Assembly (NCBI RefSeq): GCF_000513095.1
Contig: NZ_BAUT01000037.1
Coordinates: 1-39,355, forward strand
DNA length: 39,355 nt
Source of the DNA: Halalkalibacter wakoensis JCM 9140
GTDB lineage: Bacteria > Bacillota > Bacilli > Bacillales > Bacillaceae_D
Reading direction: 5' to 3'
Positions 1-8,069 of this stretch are shown piece by piece. Every line of letters begins with the position of its first letter. The stretch's first letter is position 1. The translations under genes were made by a program, and so were the position numbers. The notes under the pieces are model-generated. The model saw nothing but the letters and a program-made list of their open reading frames with translations, was not told the DNA's origin and did no database searches.

Positions 1-102
1 CCGTGTCATTCCCCTGCTAGGGTTACTTTTGTTACTTTAGCTTGTTACTCTTACTCTTCTACGATGCTCCTAATACATTCATTATTTCTTTAACGATGGG
101 AT

Positions 103-302
103 TTAAGCGATTTGTGGTTCACCTTCCACATTATAAAATACGTCAAGAATAAACGGCAGTACGATTGAAATGATCAAACAGAAATACAACCAGGTGTTGA
201 TAAGCCTCACGCTATTTCCTATTAAACGACAAAGTACAATACCGATCTGGTCTCTAATTCATCTGCAATGTCATTAGAATTTGTTTCTCTAGGAATTTCT
301 AT
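103..302 (-). pseudogene. Remnant of small membrane protein gene, frame broken
   Basis: Not recognised. Reading leftward, one frame gives a hydrophilic stretch beginning EIPRETNSND, and after position ~249 a second frame continues through a hydrophobic segment (NTWLYFCLIISIVLPFILDV) to the end FYNVEGEPQIA and a TAA at 103-105. Adding one base at the GG at 249-250 would join the two frames into a ~65-residue protein with one or two membrane segments. No convincing start codon is visible; the upstream end abuts the structured repeat that begins near 320. It could be a decayed gene or a real gene hit by a one-base sequence error. Confidence 0.4.
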
Positions 303-319
303 CGTTCCTCTCCAATAGC

Positions 320-535
320 GGACGGGATGAGGAGGCCGACTCCTGCAGGAGGAGAGGGCAGGTTGAAATCCACCGGCTTGCCGGTTAGTTCAACGCCCGC
401 CTGCTGGTGCGTGCCCCTCATCCCGGGAGCGAGGGCAAAGCTCCCTTTCAAGTCCAAAGTAAACGAGCACTTTTTCAGTGACCTCCCTCTATTTTTCGCA
501 CGAGTCGAGTGGCTTCCGCTCCATTTCACTATGAG
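320..535. repeat. Structured intergenic repeat element
   Basis: A GC-rich island between AT-rich genes. It contains nested inverted repeats: CGGGATGAGG (323-332) with CCTCATCCCG (416-425), GTTGAA with TTCAAC, and ACCGG-cttg-CCGGT at the centre, plus the palindrome CTCCTGCAGGAG. The right end (GAGTGGCTTCCGCTCCATTT) resembles the end of dispersed intergenic repeats I recall from Bacillus genomes. ORFs across it on both strands look like artefacts of the repeat. Copy number cannot be judged from this window. Confidence 0.5.
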
Positions 536-587
536 TATTACCTTCTTCAGAGCAATATTCTTTACGAAAACAGTATAGTAAATAGAA

Positions 588-632
588 GGGTGTGCGAAGG
601 TTCGTAATAAACCTTTTGCACACCCCTTTTTT
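588..632. terminator. Hairpin terminator downstream of ahcY
   Basis: Stem GGGTGTGC (588-595) pairs with GCACACCC (618-625), with a further AAGGTT/AACCTT pairing inside, and six T follow on the plus strand. It lies just beyond the ahcY stop (634). The T-run favours plus-strand termination, but the stem is strong enough to act in both directions. Confidence 0.75.
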
Positions 633-633
633 C

Positions 634-1883
634 TTAATCGATTTTCCAGCTTTCAAGATATACTTTTTGTTCATCTGTTAATGAATCAATCTTAATTCCT
701 AAAGCTTCTAGCTTAAGGTTGGCCACTTGCTTATCCAGTTCATACGGAACAGTAATAATGCGGTTGCCGATTTCTTTGTAATTCTCATTCACATACGCTA
801 AAGAAACGGCTTGGAGGGCAAATGTCATATCCATAATCTCTGCAGGATGGCCATCTCCTGCTCCTAAGTTCACCAGGCGTCCTTCAGCAAGCAAATACAA
901 TTTACGGCCATCTTCTAATACATACTCCTCGATATTTTTACGAACCTCACGTTTAGAAGTCGATAGAGCATCAAGGTCATGTTTATTCACTTCTACATCA
1001 AAATGACCGGCATTGGCTAAAATTGCTCCATCCTTCATCACTTCCATATGTTCACGGCGAATGACATATTGATTTCCTGTTACAGCAATAAAATAATCTC
1101 CATGTTTTGCAGCTTCAACGAGCGACATCACTTCAAAGCCATCCATATAGCTTCAATTGCTTTAATGCTATCAACCTCTGTTACGATAACTTTAGCTCCT
1201 AATCCTTTAGCTCGCATTGCTACGCCACGTCCGCACCATCCATAACCGACAACAACAACTGTCTTTCCAGCAACGACTAAATTTGTTGTACGGTTGATGC
1301 TATCCCAAACGGATTGACCTGTTCCATAACGGTTATCAAATAGATGTTTGCAATACCCGTCATTAACCGCAATCATTGGGAAAGGAAGATCACCTGAATT
1401 TTCTAATGCTTTATCTCGGATGACACCCGTCGTTGTTTCCTCACATCCACCACGGATGTTTTTGATTAAGTCAGGTCGCTCAGAATGAAGCAATGTTGTA
1501 AAATCGCCGCCATCATCAATGATTAAATCTGGCTCCACTTCTAGTGCCATAATTAAATGTTGTTTAAACTCTTCTGGATCAGGGCGGTGTTTAGCAAAAA
1601 CCGTAATCCCGTCTTCGACTAAAGCGGCACACACATCATCTTGTGTGGAAAGTGGATTGCTTCCTGCAATATACACATCAGCTCCACCTGCTTTTACAAC
1701 TTTAGCTAAATAAGCTGTTTTTGCTTCTAAATGTAGGCAGATGGCTACTTTTAATCCTTTGAAAGGTTGAGTTGTCTCAAAGTCTTCACGTATACGATTT
1801 AAAACGGGCATATGTTCTTTTACCCAATCAATTTTTAAATGGCCTTCAGGGGCAAGGCTCATATCACGAACAATGCTTTTCAT
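634..1883 (-). CDS. ahcY: S-adenosylhomocysteinase, interrupted by one frameshift
   Basis: Hydrolyses S-adenosylhomocysteine to adenosine and homocysteine with bound NAD, a cytosolic step of the methyl cycle. The ATG at 1883 has GGAGGAAAG five bases upstream; the longer TTG reading would lie inside that ribosome binding site. The first frame runs to the NAD-binding motif ([13 protein letters not shown]) and [12 protein letters not shown]; the second resumes at MDGFEVMSL and ends at 634. At 1147-1148 the gene reads GAA GCT AT-ATG GAT, one base short of the expected EA(I/V)MDGF. With that base restored the product is ~416 residues, normal for the family. The remaining codons are all conserved-looking, so a sequence error is at least as likely as a true mutation. 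Confidence 0.9.
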
Positions 1884-2068
1884 AGTTCTTTCCTCCAATA
1901 TATGTACTTCAAGCTAATGATTATCATACCGTATTCTGCCTTTTGATGAAAGCTCGTACTGTTTTCATTTTGAAGAAAATTGGAATCCTCTAGCTTATTT
2001 AACAGACATTGCATCATCTAAACTATGAAAAACCATGATAGAATGGATGAAGAGTAGGAGGAAGATAA

Positions 2069-2317
2069 ATGGAAGATAAAAAAGTAAAACAACTTGAAGC
2101 AAAAGTAGCTGATTATAAACAATTTGGTTTCATTTTATTGTCTTTAAGTATTTTTCTGTTTATCGGTTTAGTGATTCCAACAGAGCATAATACCATGATG
2201 GTTTCTCCAAGTTGGTTTGTTGGCGGGATTTTCCTCGCCCTTATGTTTGCTGTGTTTTGTCACCAACTTGCGATGAGAACGCAGAAGCAACTAACGGAAG
2301 AAGACAATGAAGCATAA
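2069..2317 (+). CDS. yrhC: YrhC-like two-TM membrane protein
   Basis: An 82-residue protein with a charged N-terminus (MEDKKVKQLEAKVADYK) and two hydrophobic segments at about residues 18-38 and 49-68, ending in an acidic tail. Size, KQLEAKVADYKQFGFILLS-type N-terminus and topology fit the YrhC-like family of Bacillus, whose function is unknown. In B. subtilis yrhC lies with methionine/cysteine recycling genes, which would fit ahcY as the divergent neighbour here. The start is supported by AGGAGGAAG seven bases upstream. Confidence 0.65.
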   Translation: MEDKKVKQLEAKVADYKQFGFILLSLSIFLFIGLVIPTEHNTMMVSPSWFVGGIFLALMFAVFCHQLAMRTQKQLTEEDNEA

Positions 2318-2333
2318 TGATATAAATGCATAA

Positions 2334-2367
2334 AAGCCAAGATTATCTATTACGATGATCTTGGCTT
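2334..2367. terminator. Bidirectional terminator between yrhC-like and Nudix genes
   Basis: Ten-base perfect stem AAGCCAAGAT (2334-2343) with ATCTTGGCTT (2358-2367). The right arm encodes the last codons of the convergent Nudix gene, so the terminator overlaps its 3' end; on the minus strand it is followed by a short T-run. Confidence 0.75.
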
Positions 2368-2979
2368 CGTTATGTCAAGAAAATGAGAGAGAATACGTGC
2401 TGTTAGTCCCCAGATTAGATAGTCCTCGTAATAATAAAAGTATTCTTCTATTTCACTGTATCTTGTAGTGGCGTATGCTTGTTTGTTAGGGACTTTATCA
2501 AGAGGAAAGTGTTCACTAGGCTCAAACCACATTTTCATAGAATGAATGTCTGGGTTGTATTGATACAGATATGAGAGTGGTACGGTAAAAATATGATCCA
2601 CTTCTTCTTGGTTAACGTTTAATTGATCAAGGTTCTTCAGAAATCCAATAAACGGATAAATGATTCCTCGAAAAGGGGTAGCAAGGACATCAAGAGGGGC
2701 AATCACGTCAATTTGATGATTGGGAATACCAATTTCCTCTGATAGCTCACGGATGGCTGCCATTTCAGCTGAATGATCAGTGGAATCAATTTTGCCACCT
2801 GGAAAGCAAATCTCCCCTGGTTGTTTCTTTAAGTGCTTTGAACGTACTTCAAATAATATTGATAGTTCTTCTTCTACATAAACTAATGGAACCATCACAG
2901 CTGATTTAAAAGAAGTGCTACCAATGATGCCGCTTTTTCGATTAGATAACGTTTGTTGAATGTGAGTTAGATCATTCAA
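2350..2979 (-). CDS. Nudix hydrolase, CoA pyrophosphatase type
   Basis: Predicted to hydrolyse the pyrophosphate bond of CoA or a related nucleotide. The CoA-type signature (EVRS-HLKKQPGEICFPGG) runs directly into a Nudix box with GGKID, RELSEEIGI (pattern GX5EX7REUXEEXGU), giving the Mg-binding glutamates. The start chosen is TTG at 2979, seven bases after AGGAGG, giving 209 residues; an in-frame ATG further upstream has no ribosome binding site. It ends inside the shared terminator hairpin. Substrate assignment rests on the UPF0035-type motif only. Confidence 0.85.
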   Translation of the reverse strand: MNDLTHIQQTLSNRKSGIIGSTSFKSAVMVPLVYVEEELSILFEVRSKHLKKQPGEICFPGGKIDSTDHSAEMAAIRELSEEIGIPNHQIDVIAPLDVLATPFRGIIYPFIGFLKNLDQLNVNQEEVDHIFTVPLSYLYQYNPDIHSMKMWFEPSEHFPLDKVPNKQAYATTRYSEIEEYFYYYEDYLIWGLTARILSHFLDITKPRSS

Positions 2980-3059
2980 TGGTGGGCCTCCTCTAGTTAT
3001 ATATCGAGTGTGAACTATTTTTTTATTATACAGCATTCAGAGTGCAAATGCTGAACACA

Positions 3060-3260
3060 TATGAAGAATAAATTTGTTAACAGATGTAACATTTTTTAAA
3101 ATCAATAGAAGTTCTCTGTAAGAATATGTAACAAAAATACTGTAAAGAGGATTAGAGTAGGGTACATTAAATACAGGAAAGGTCATTGACCTAGCTTCCA
3201 AAAATGTTCTCTCTACTCTCCCCCATTGCGAGCGGTTCAATTGAATCGCTCACTTTTTTT
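3060..3260 (+). other. Gene-free interval with two hairpins and a terminator; possible small RNA
   Basis: Between the divergently placed Nudix start (2979) and the peptidase (3381) no convincing ORF exists. On the plus strand a hairpin (AGGTCA/TGACCT with GGAA/TTCC, 3176-3199) is followed by a near-perfect palindrome GAGCGGTTCAATTGAATCGC (starting 3230) and a run of seven T. A terminator with no gene upstream is what a short noncoding transcript would leave; it could also be a leftover of a lost gene. Confidence 0.3.
3229..3260 (+). terminator. Rho-independent terminator, plus strand
   Basis: Stem GAGCG(G)TTCAA with TTGAATCGCTC followed by CACTTTTTTT. No protein gene precedes it on the plus strand. 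Confidence 0.7.
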
Positions 3261-3380
3261 GTCTTTTTACGAAAAAGCTCTTGAATAATATGGAACTAGG
3301 CGAATGAGACTTGCAAAGAGAGAGGAAATACACGACAATAAAAGTAGGAACAAAGCAAGAAAGATAAGGGGAAGGGCAAG

Positions 3381-4550
3381 ATGGACGTTCATTTGAAAGA
3401 AAAAGAGATGTTAGAGTTATTAGAGAGATTAGTCAATATAGATAGTGGTTCACACAATAAACAAGGAGTTGATCATGTCGGGAAGGTCATTTCTCCTTAT
3501 TTTGAACAACTTGGCTTTCAAATAGAAAGAAAACCTCAAGAAAGCGTTGGAGACCATTTGATTGTTCGTCATCCTTCACAACACCATCCTTCCATTTTAA
3601 TTGTGGCACACATGGATACGGTCTTTGAAGATGGTACAGCTGTTAAAAGACCATTTACAATAAAAAACGGACGAGCATATGGGCCAGGTGTTATTGATAT
3701 GAAAGCGAGCTTGGTTTCTGTTATTTATGCACTACACTATTTAAAACAATGTGGGTTAGATGTGTATGAGCATGTTCAAATTATCTTTAACAGTGACGAA
3801 GAAATTGGTTCTCATACATCTCGACCTATTATCGAAAGTGAAGCAGTTGGTAAGTTGTATGCTCTGATTATGGAGCCAGCTAGAAGAGATGGATCTGTTG
3901 TGACAGAAAGAAGAGGAAATGGCAGATATACAATTGAAGTGCATGGAAAAGCGGCCCATTCAGGAATTGAGCCGGAAAAAGGTAGAAGTGCGATTGAAGA
4001 ATTGGCTCATAAAATTGTCAAACTTCATGAATTAAATGATCATGAGCGCGGCATCTCTGTTAATGTAGGGATGATTGAAGGGGGAGATGCCGTAAATACG
4101 GTTTCTGCTTTGGCTATCGGACATTTAGATGTTCGAATAGCCACTCTTGAACAGGCTAAAGAAATGGAAAAGAAAATTGAACAAGTTTGCGCTTCAGCAG
4201 ATGTAAGTGGGACAGATATTGAACTGACTGGTGACATGAGTCGGCCGCCAATGTTGAAGAATGAAAAAACAGAGGCACTTTTTCAAATCGTGAAACAAGT
4301 AGGCGCTGAATTAGGGATTACCATTAAGGATACAAAAACTGGCGGTGGTTCGGATGCATCCTTTACATCAGCAATGGGAATCGCAACGATCGATGGGCTT
4401 GGTCCAATTGGTGGTAATGCTCATAGCGATAAAGAATATTTAGAAATTTCTTCCCTTACGGAGCGTACGTTATTATTAGCGAAGTTAATTGAACGCTTAG
4501 CTCTAGAAGGAAAGAAACAAAAGAATAGCGAAAATCAGGTTATTCAATAA
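3381..4550 (+). CDS. M20 family metallopeptidase (glutamate carboxypeptidase-like)
   Basis: A 389-residue zinc-dependent amidohydrolase/peptidase of the M20 (CPG2/ArgE/DapE) group, probably cytosolic. Metal-site motifs are in order: AHMDTVF (H77, D79), GPGVIDMKAS (D106 bridging), NSDEEIGS (E140/E141, catalytic and ligand), MEPAR (E165) and GGNAHSDKEY near residue 365 for the last histidine. The lid/dimerisation domain sits at about residues 175-290. The ATG at 3381 follows GGGGAAGGG. It is flanked by its own terminator and looks monocistronic. Substrate cannot be told from sequence. Confidence 0.88.
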   Translation: MDVHLKEKEMLELLERLVNIDSGSHNKQGVDHVGKVISPYFEQLGFQIERKPQESVGDHLIVRHPSQHHPSILIVAHMDTVFEDGTAVKRPFTIKNGRAYGPGVIDMKASLVSVIYALHYLKQCGLDVYEHVQIIFNSDEEIGSHTSRPIIESEAVGKLYALIMEPARRDGSVVTERRGNGRYTIEVHGKAAHSGIEPEKGRSAIEELAHKIVKLHELNDHERGISVNVGMIEGGDAVNTVSALAIGHLDVRIATLEQAKEMEKKIEQVCASADVSGTDIELTGDMSRPPMLKNEKTEALFQIVKQVGAELGITIKDTKTGGGSDASFTSAMGIATIDGLGPIGGNAHSDKEYLEISSLTERTLLLAKLIERLALEGKKQKNSENQVIQ

Positions 4551-4581
4551 AGCAGAGGATAAAAACACAAAAAGTAGAAGG

Positions 4582-4616
4582 GCACATTGATGATAAATGT
4601 CAGTGTGCTTTTTTCA
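4582..4616 (+). terminator. Terminator of the M20 peptidase gene
   Basis: Stem GCACATTGA/ TCAGTGTGC (with a G-T pair) around 4582-4608, followed by six T. Confidence 0.75.
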
Positions 4617-4723
4617 TACTCAAGCAAAGGAGAAAAAAATTTTGGACTTTTTTTAGGTGTACAGACACGACCAAGCCCAATGGAACATAGTGTGTACTAA
4701 TGACAATTTGGGGGTGATGGTTC

Positions 4724-5173
4724 GTGTCGACTATTATTGCAGCGATTTCTTACTTATTCAAAGAAGTTATCGTCTTCGTATCATACGTTAAGAATAACGC
4801 CTTCCCACAACCGTTAAAGAAAGAAGAAGAAAAGAAATACTTAAAGCTTATGCAGGAGGGTGATGAAGAAGCACGCGACCTTCTAATTGAACATAACCTA
4901 CGGCTTGTGGCACATATCGTAAAGAAATTTGAGAATACAAGGGAAGATACTGAAGATCTAATCTCCATTGGAACAATTGGGTTAATCAAAGCAATAGAAA
5001 GCTATTCTGATGGAAAAGGGACAAAGCTGGCAACTTATGCAGCTCGGTGTATAGAAAATGAAATTCTTATGCACCTGAGAGCCTTAAAGAAGGTTAAGAA
5101 GGATGTATCTCTTCATGATCCGATTGGGACGGACAAAGAAGGAAATGAATTAACCCTCACACGTTATCTGTGA
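4724..5173 (+). CDS. sigK: Sigma-K, N-terminal half, interrupted by the prophage
   Basis: RNA polymerase sigma factor for late mother-cell gene expression during sporulation. The start is GTG at 4724 with GGGGGTGAT upstream. Residues 1-20 are the hydrophobic pro-sequence, followed by [11 protein letters not shown] where mature sigma-K begins in B. subtilis; regions 1.2-2.4 follow, with [11 protein letters not shown] and [17 protein letters not shown]. Homology stops at DKEGNE; the last seven codons (LTLTRYL, stop at 5173) are prophage sequence. Regions 3-4 are missing and should lie beyond the right end of the element. In B. subtilis the gene is rejoined by excision in the mother cell only. 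Confidence 0.93.
   Translation: MSTIIAAISYLFKEVIVFVSYVKNNAFPQPLKKEEEKKYLKLMQEGDEEARDLLIEHNLRLVAHIVKKFENTREDTEDLISIGTIGLIKAIESYSDGKGTKLATYAARCIENEILMHLRALKKVKKDVSLHDPIGTDKEGNELTLTRYL
5144..5148 (+). other. Left prophage attachment core (attL) in sigK
   Basis: AATGA at the point where the sigma-K reading leaves the conserved sequence (codons G-N-E). The B. subtilis skin element recombines within the same five bases at the same place in sigK. A copy is expected at the right junction, outside this window. Confidence 0.7.
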
Positions 5174-5177
5174 GGGT
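5153..5177. terminator. Hairpin at the left element end
   Basis: Nine-base perfect stem ACCCTCACA/TGTGAGGGT around a seven-base loop. It overlaps the stop codons of both sigK' (5171-5173) and the convergent recombinase (5164-5166). It could terminate both transcripts, and since it lies within ~10 bp of the crossover it may also be part of the recombinase-binding arm of attL. Confidence 0.55.
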
Positions 5178-6720
5178 ATATAATTGGATGCAGCACTAGT
5201 GTGAAGTCTTCTCCGCGCTGGTGCTTTTCTTTATTATACGTGGCTTTTTCAATTACAGTTTTAAGCAGTGCGTTCTTTTGAGCAGGATCATCTGTTTTAA
5301 AGTACAAGTCCAAAACCTTTTGCACTTTCGGGATATATTCTTTTTCATTAAGTTTTTGATTTTCGCCCTTTTTAATTTCTTTCTCAATCTTTTTTATTTG
5401 AGTCTTTACTTCGCTGATTCGATCAGAGACATGTTTTGATCTATCCAAGTAAGTTTCTTCGTCATAAATACCTCGTTCAAGAAGATCATGCAAACGATTC
5501 TTTTGCTTTTCCAGTTCGTTTAATTCATTTTGAAGGTTAGTTAAAGCTCTCTTTTTAATATCTTCACCATCATCCACAACGGAGGTTTCAGCTTTTTGTT
5601 TTTCCCACTCTGCTTTAAATGATTCTAACCAGTCATGTAAAGCAACAATTAAGTGACGTTCTACATATTCAAAGCGAGTACTTTTGCTATCACAAAGTTT
5701 GTTGTAGCACATTAGATGTGATGCTTGCTTAGCGTATGGCCTTAGTATCATCGACGATCCGCAATGATTACATCTGATTAAGCCGGCTAATGGATTCTTG
5801 ATACCGTTCTGCAGCTGGTATGGAACGTGATATTTCTTCTTCAATATGCTCTGCGCTTTTTGGTAAGTGTCCATAGAAATAAGCGGTTCATGCTTTCCTT
5901 CAACATCTATCCATTCTTCTTTATCTCTCATTCTCGTATCACGTCTTTTTCCGGGTTCTTTTGACTTCTTCTGCTCTTTCTTCTTCCACTGAAGACGTCC
6001 AGCATACACAGCGTTCTTGATAATATTTAGAACCGAATGGCTTTGCCAAGGCTTTCCCGTGTACGTTACATATCCAAAATCGTTTAGCTTGTTTGCGATT
6101 CTTGATGTAGCAATCCGTTCTTTTGGATCGTCATGTGTGTACCATTCAAAGATCATTTTCACGATTGGTGCTTGTTCTGGATGCGGCTCGAGCGTCCTCC
6201 CGTTGCTTAATTCTTTGATCGTGTATCCATAAGGAGGACGAGTAGCAATATAATTGCCTTCTTCTATTGATCTTATACGTCCTCCTTGCATACGTCTGGT
6301 TATGAGTTTCAACTCTCTTCTTGCCATGAATGTTTCGAACTCTGTGTACTCTTCGTCCCATTCATTATCCAAATCATAAGTTTTTCGAGGTGTAACGATT
6401 TTGGTTTTGGACTGTTGGAATGTTTCTAAGATAAGACCTTGTTCCTTCATATTCCCACGTCCTAAGCGATCCATATCCATAACAAGAACGGCATCAAAAT
6501 GCTTATTCTCGACTTCTTTTAAAAGTTCGAGCATTTGTGGCCGGTGCATAAGACTCTCACCAGAAACGACTTCCTCATAGATTTTGGTAATATTTATATT
6601 TTGCTCCTTAGCAATCTTTAACAAAGCTTTTTTATGTTTCGCTAACGTTTCACCTTCACCTCGCGCTTCCGCTTCAATGTCAGCGCGAGACTTACGTAAA
6701 TACATTGCTGTTTTTTCCAT
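5164..6720 (-). CDS. spoIVCA: Large serine recombinase, SpoIVCA type
   Basis: Expected to excise and integrate the element at sigK. From the ATG at 6720 (GGAGG six bases upstream) the protein has 518 residues, close to B. subtilis SpoIVCA (500). The catalytic domain opens with MYLRKSRAD (Ser11) and contains MDMDRLGRG; a recombinase domain follows at ~150-290; a zinc ribbon is given by C317, C320, C338, C343; a coiled coil spans ~385-480. It is convergent with sigK and its start overlaps the end of the immA-like gene by 29 bp, so the two are probably translated from one message driven from 7227-7255. Confidence 0.93.
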   Translation of the reverse strand: MEKTAMYLRKSRADIEAEARGEGETLAKHKKALLKIAKEQNINITKIYEEVVSGESLMHRPQMLELLKEVENKHFDAVLVMDMDRLGRGNMKEQGLILETFQQSKTKIVTPRKTYDLDNEWDEEYTEFETFMARRELKLITRRMQGGRIRSIEEGNYIATRPPYGYTIKELSNGRTLEPHPEQAPIVKMIFEWYTHDDPKERIATSRIANKLNDFGYVTYTGKPWQSHSVLNIIKNAVYAGRLQWKKKEQKKSKEPGKRRDTRMRDKEEWIDVEGKHEPLISMDTYQKAQSILKKKYHVPYQLQNGIKNPLAGLIRCNHCGSSMILRPYAKQASHLMCYNKLCDSKSTRFEYVERHLIVALHDWLESFKAEWEKQKAETSVVDDGEDIKKRALTNLQNELNELEKQKNRLHDLLERGIYDEETYLDRSKHVSDRISEVKTQIKKIEKEIKKGENQKLNEKEYIPKVQKVLDLYFKTDDPAQKNALLKTVIEKATYNKEKHQRGEDFTLVLHPIIYPHR

Positions 6721-7201
6721 TGAAAGCCTCCTTGTAGTATAGATTATTCTTGATTTTGAGAAGTCTTTCTTCACAGAGTTGAGGGGTTACTTTAAATGAA
6801 TCTGACATTATAGATATTATGTTAGAGTCCGTAAAATCAAAACCTCGTAACATATGAAGTGGAATAGCAGCGTATTTCACAAAATTATTTGCATCCCACT
6901 CTTGCAACTCTCGGAAAGCTTTAGGCATCATGATTTGTCTACCTGCGTGCCTGAGAATATGGCATAGCTCATGGTAGAATTCTTCTCTCTGTTTATAATA
7001 ATCGATCGAGGTGTCGATTGAAATCATTTTAAAGTTTCCAGTTTCTATGGAATGGGAAGGTTTTGCCCAACGTTTTAGAAAGATGTTATAGGCAAAACAA
7101 ATTTTATCCTCGACTAGATCGTCAGGAGTTACTATGTTCTTTTGCCTATATCTAAGGGAAATCCATGATTCTAAGCTAGTAGGTTTGTAATAAGTTTCCA
7201 A
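6692..7201 (-). CDS. ImmA/IrrE-type metallopeptidase (YqaB-like)
   Basis: Contains the zinc protease motif HELCH (H77, E78, H81) and a downstream EWDANNF with an acidic third ligand. ImmA of ICEBs1 cleaves the partner phage-type repressor after DNA damage, and skin carries the homologue YqaB next to spoIVCA, as here. The likely target is the XRE repressor at 9311. The start is uncertain: TTG at 7201 has AAAGGAG at good spacing, whereas GTG at 7213 overlaps the ribosome binding site. It overlaps the recombinase start, tying induction to excision. Confidence 0.82.
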   Translation of the reverse strand: METYYKPTSLESWISLRYRQKNIVTPDDLVEDKICFAYNIFLKRWAKPSHSIETGNFKMISIDTSIDYYKQREEFYHELCHILRHAGRQIMMPKAFRELQEWDANNFVKYAAIPLHMLRGFDFTDSNIISIMSDSFKVTPQLCEERLLKIKNNLYYKEAFNGKNSNVFT

Positions 7202-7226
7202 TAAAACACACACTCCTTTAGTACTA

Positions 7227-7255
7227 ATTATACGAATGTATGTTCTGTTTTACAA
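7227..7255 (-). promoter_or_regulatory. Promoter of the immA-recombinase operon with LexA-like box
   Basis: On the minus strand TTGTAA (7250-7255) and TATAAT (7227-7232) are separated by 17 bp. The spacer holds CGAATGTATGTTCT (plus strand 7233-7246), which matches the Bacillus LexA box pattern CGAACnnnnGTTCG at 12 of 14 positions if the centre is free. Confidence 0.6.
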
Positions 7256-7259
7256 TAAA

Positions 7260-7284
7260 AAGAAAAAGCCCAATTATTGGGCTT
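7260..7284 (-). terminator. Terminator of the DUF5131 gene
   Basis: Perfect stem AAGCCCAA/TTGGGCTT (7266-7284) with a three-base loop followed on the minus strand by TTTTTCTTTTT. It overlaps the stop of the gene ending at 7283 and insulates it from the immA operon. Confidence 0.85.
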
Positions 7285-8002
7285 ATGTTAGAGCTACTTC
7301 TGGGAACTCGTCATATGTTTTGTCATCTAGCAACCTACCATGACGGTGTTTTTGAACTCCTCCCCATTGCTTAAAGAAGAATGCTACATTTTGTACTTCA
7401 CATTGATCTCGGATTTCTCTTACCCAATCAGCTTTCATTGGTCTAGCGCCTATTCCTGATTCACCACCAACAATTACCCAATGGATACCATCTAGGTTAA
7501 GTGAGCTTAATGGACCTAATAGAGGTTCACAAGATAAAAATCTAACTGCTGCAGGGATTTTTTTTAGATGGTGTAATCTAAATAAAACATCTTCGTTTTC
7601 TATACTAGTTCCCATCCAGATATTATGTGACCAATTTAGCTCATGTGCTATTCGAGCTACTCTATGCGGACGTTTTGTTAATACTTGAAAGTTATGATGA
7701 GATGCTTTATTCATCACTTCAAAAACATCTTTTATAAAATCAAGCGGTATATCCTCATGAAATAAATCAGACATAGAATTCACAAAGATCTTTCTAGGTT
7801 TCTTCCATTCCAATGGTTTATTTATTAAGTCATGATGTAAAGTTACGTTAAATCCATTAATATAACGGGGGTTTTTCATCGCGACTAACCTTTTAGCCAT
7901 TGCTTCGGCATAACAATTTTTACAACCTTCAGAGACTTTAGTGCAACCAGTGACGGGATTCCAAGTAGACTCAGTCCATTCGATACTGGAGTTTCCAGCC
8001 AT
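7283..8002 (-). CDS. Phage Gp37/Gp68 family (DUF5131) three-Cys-motif protein
   Basis: A 239-residue protein of the Gp37/Gp68 family. The N-terminus has the defining C-x6-C-x2-C motif (C20, C27, C30 in [16 protein letters not shown]), which resembles a radical-SAM iron-sulphur site but with unusual spacing; later [26 protein letters not shown] and WVIVGGESG are family-typical. Function is unknown. It lies 68 bp downstream of the TcmP gene on the same strand, the pairing for which TcmP is named. AGAGGTGAT precedes the ATG. Confidence 0.85.
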   Translation of the reverse strand: MAGNSSIEWTESTWNPVTGCTKVSEGCKNCYAEAMAKRLVAMKNPRYINGFNVTLHHDLINKPLEWKKPRKIFVNSMSDLFHEDIPLDFIKDVFEVMNKASHHNFQVLTKRPHRVARIAHELNWSHNIWMGTSIENEDVLFRLHHLKKIPAAVRFLSCEPLLGPLSSLNLDGIHWVIVGGESGIGARPMKADWVREIRDQCEVQNVAFFFKQWGGVQKHRHGRLLDDKTYDEFPEVALT

Positions 8003-8069
8003 TTATATCACCTCTCTGAATATTATATCTTAATATAATGGATCTGTAACTAAAATAGAACTAACGTTC

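Noticed and set aside
327-578. ORFs on both strands over the GC-rich repeat
   Set aside because: Frames are opened by the repeat's composition; they lack ribosome binding sites and domain patterns.
1899-2068. SAM riboswitch or Fur box upstream of ahcY
   Set aside because: No SAM-riboswitch core or terminator is visible, and only a half-site like ATTATCA occurs for Fur.
3037-3240. Minus-strand 67-codon ORF between Nudix and peptidase
   Set aside because: It runs through the terminator palindrome, has no ribosome binding site and no protein-like pattern.
4690-4724. SigE/SigK-type -10 (CATAGTGTG) before sigK
   Set aside because: Only a partial match to CATAnnnTA and to the SigE -10, with no clear -35, so not listed as a promoter.
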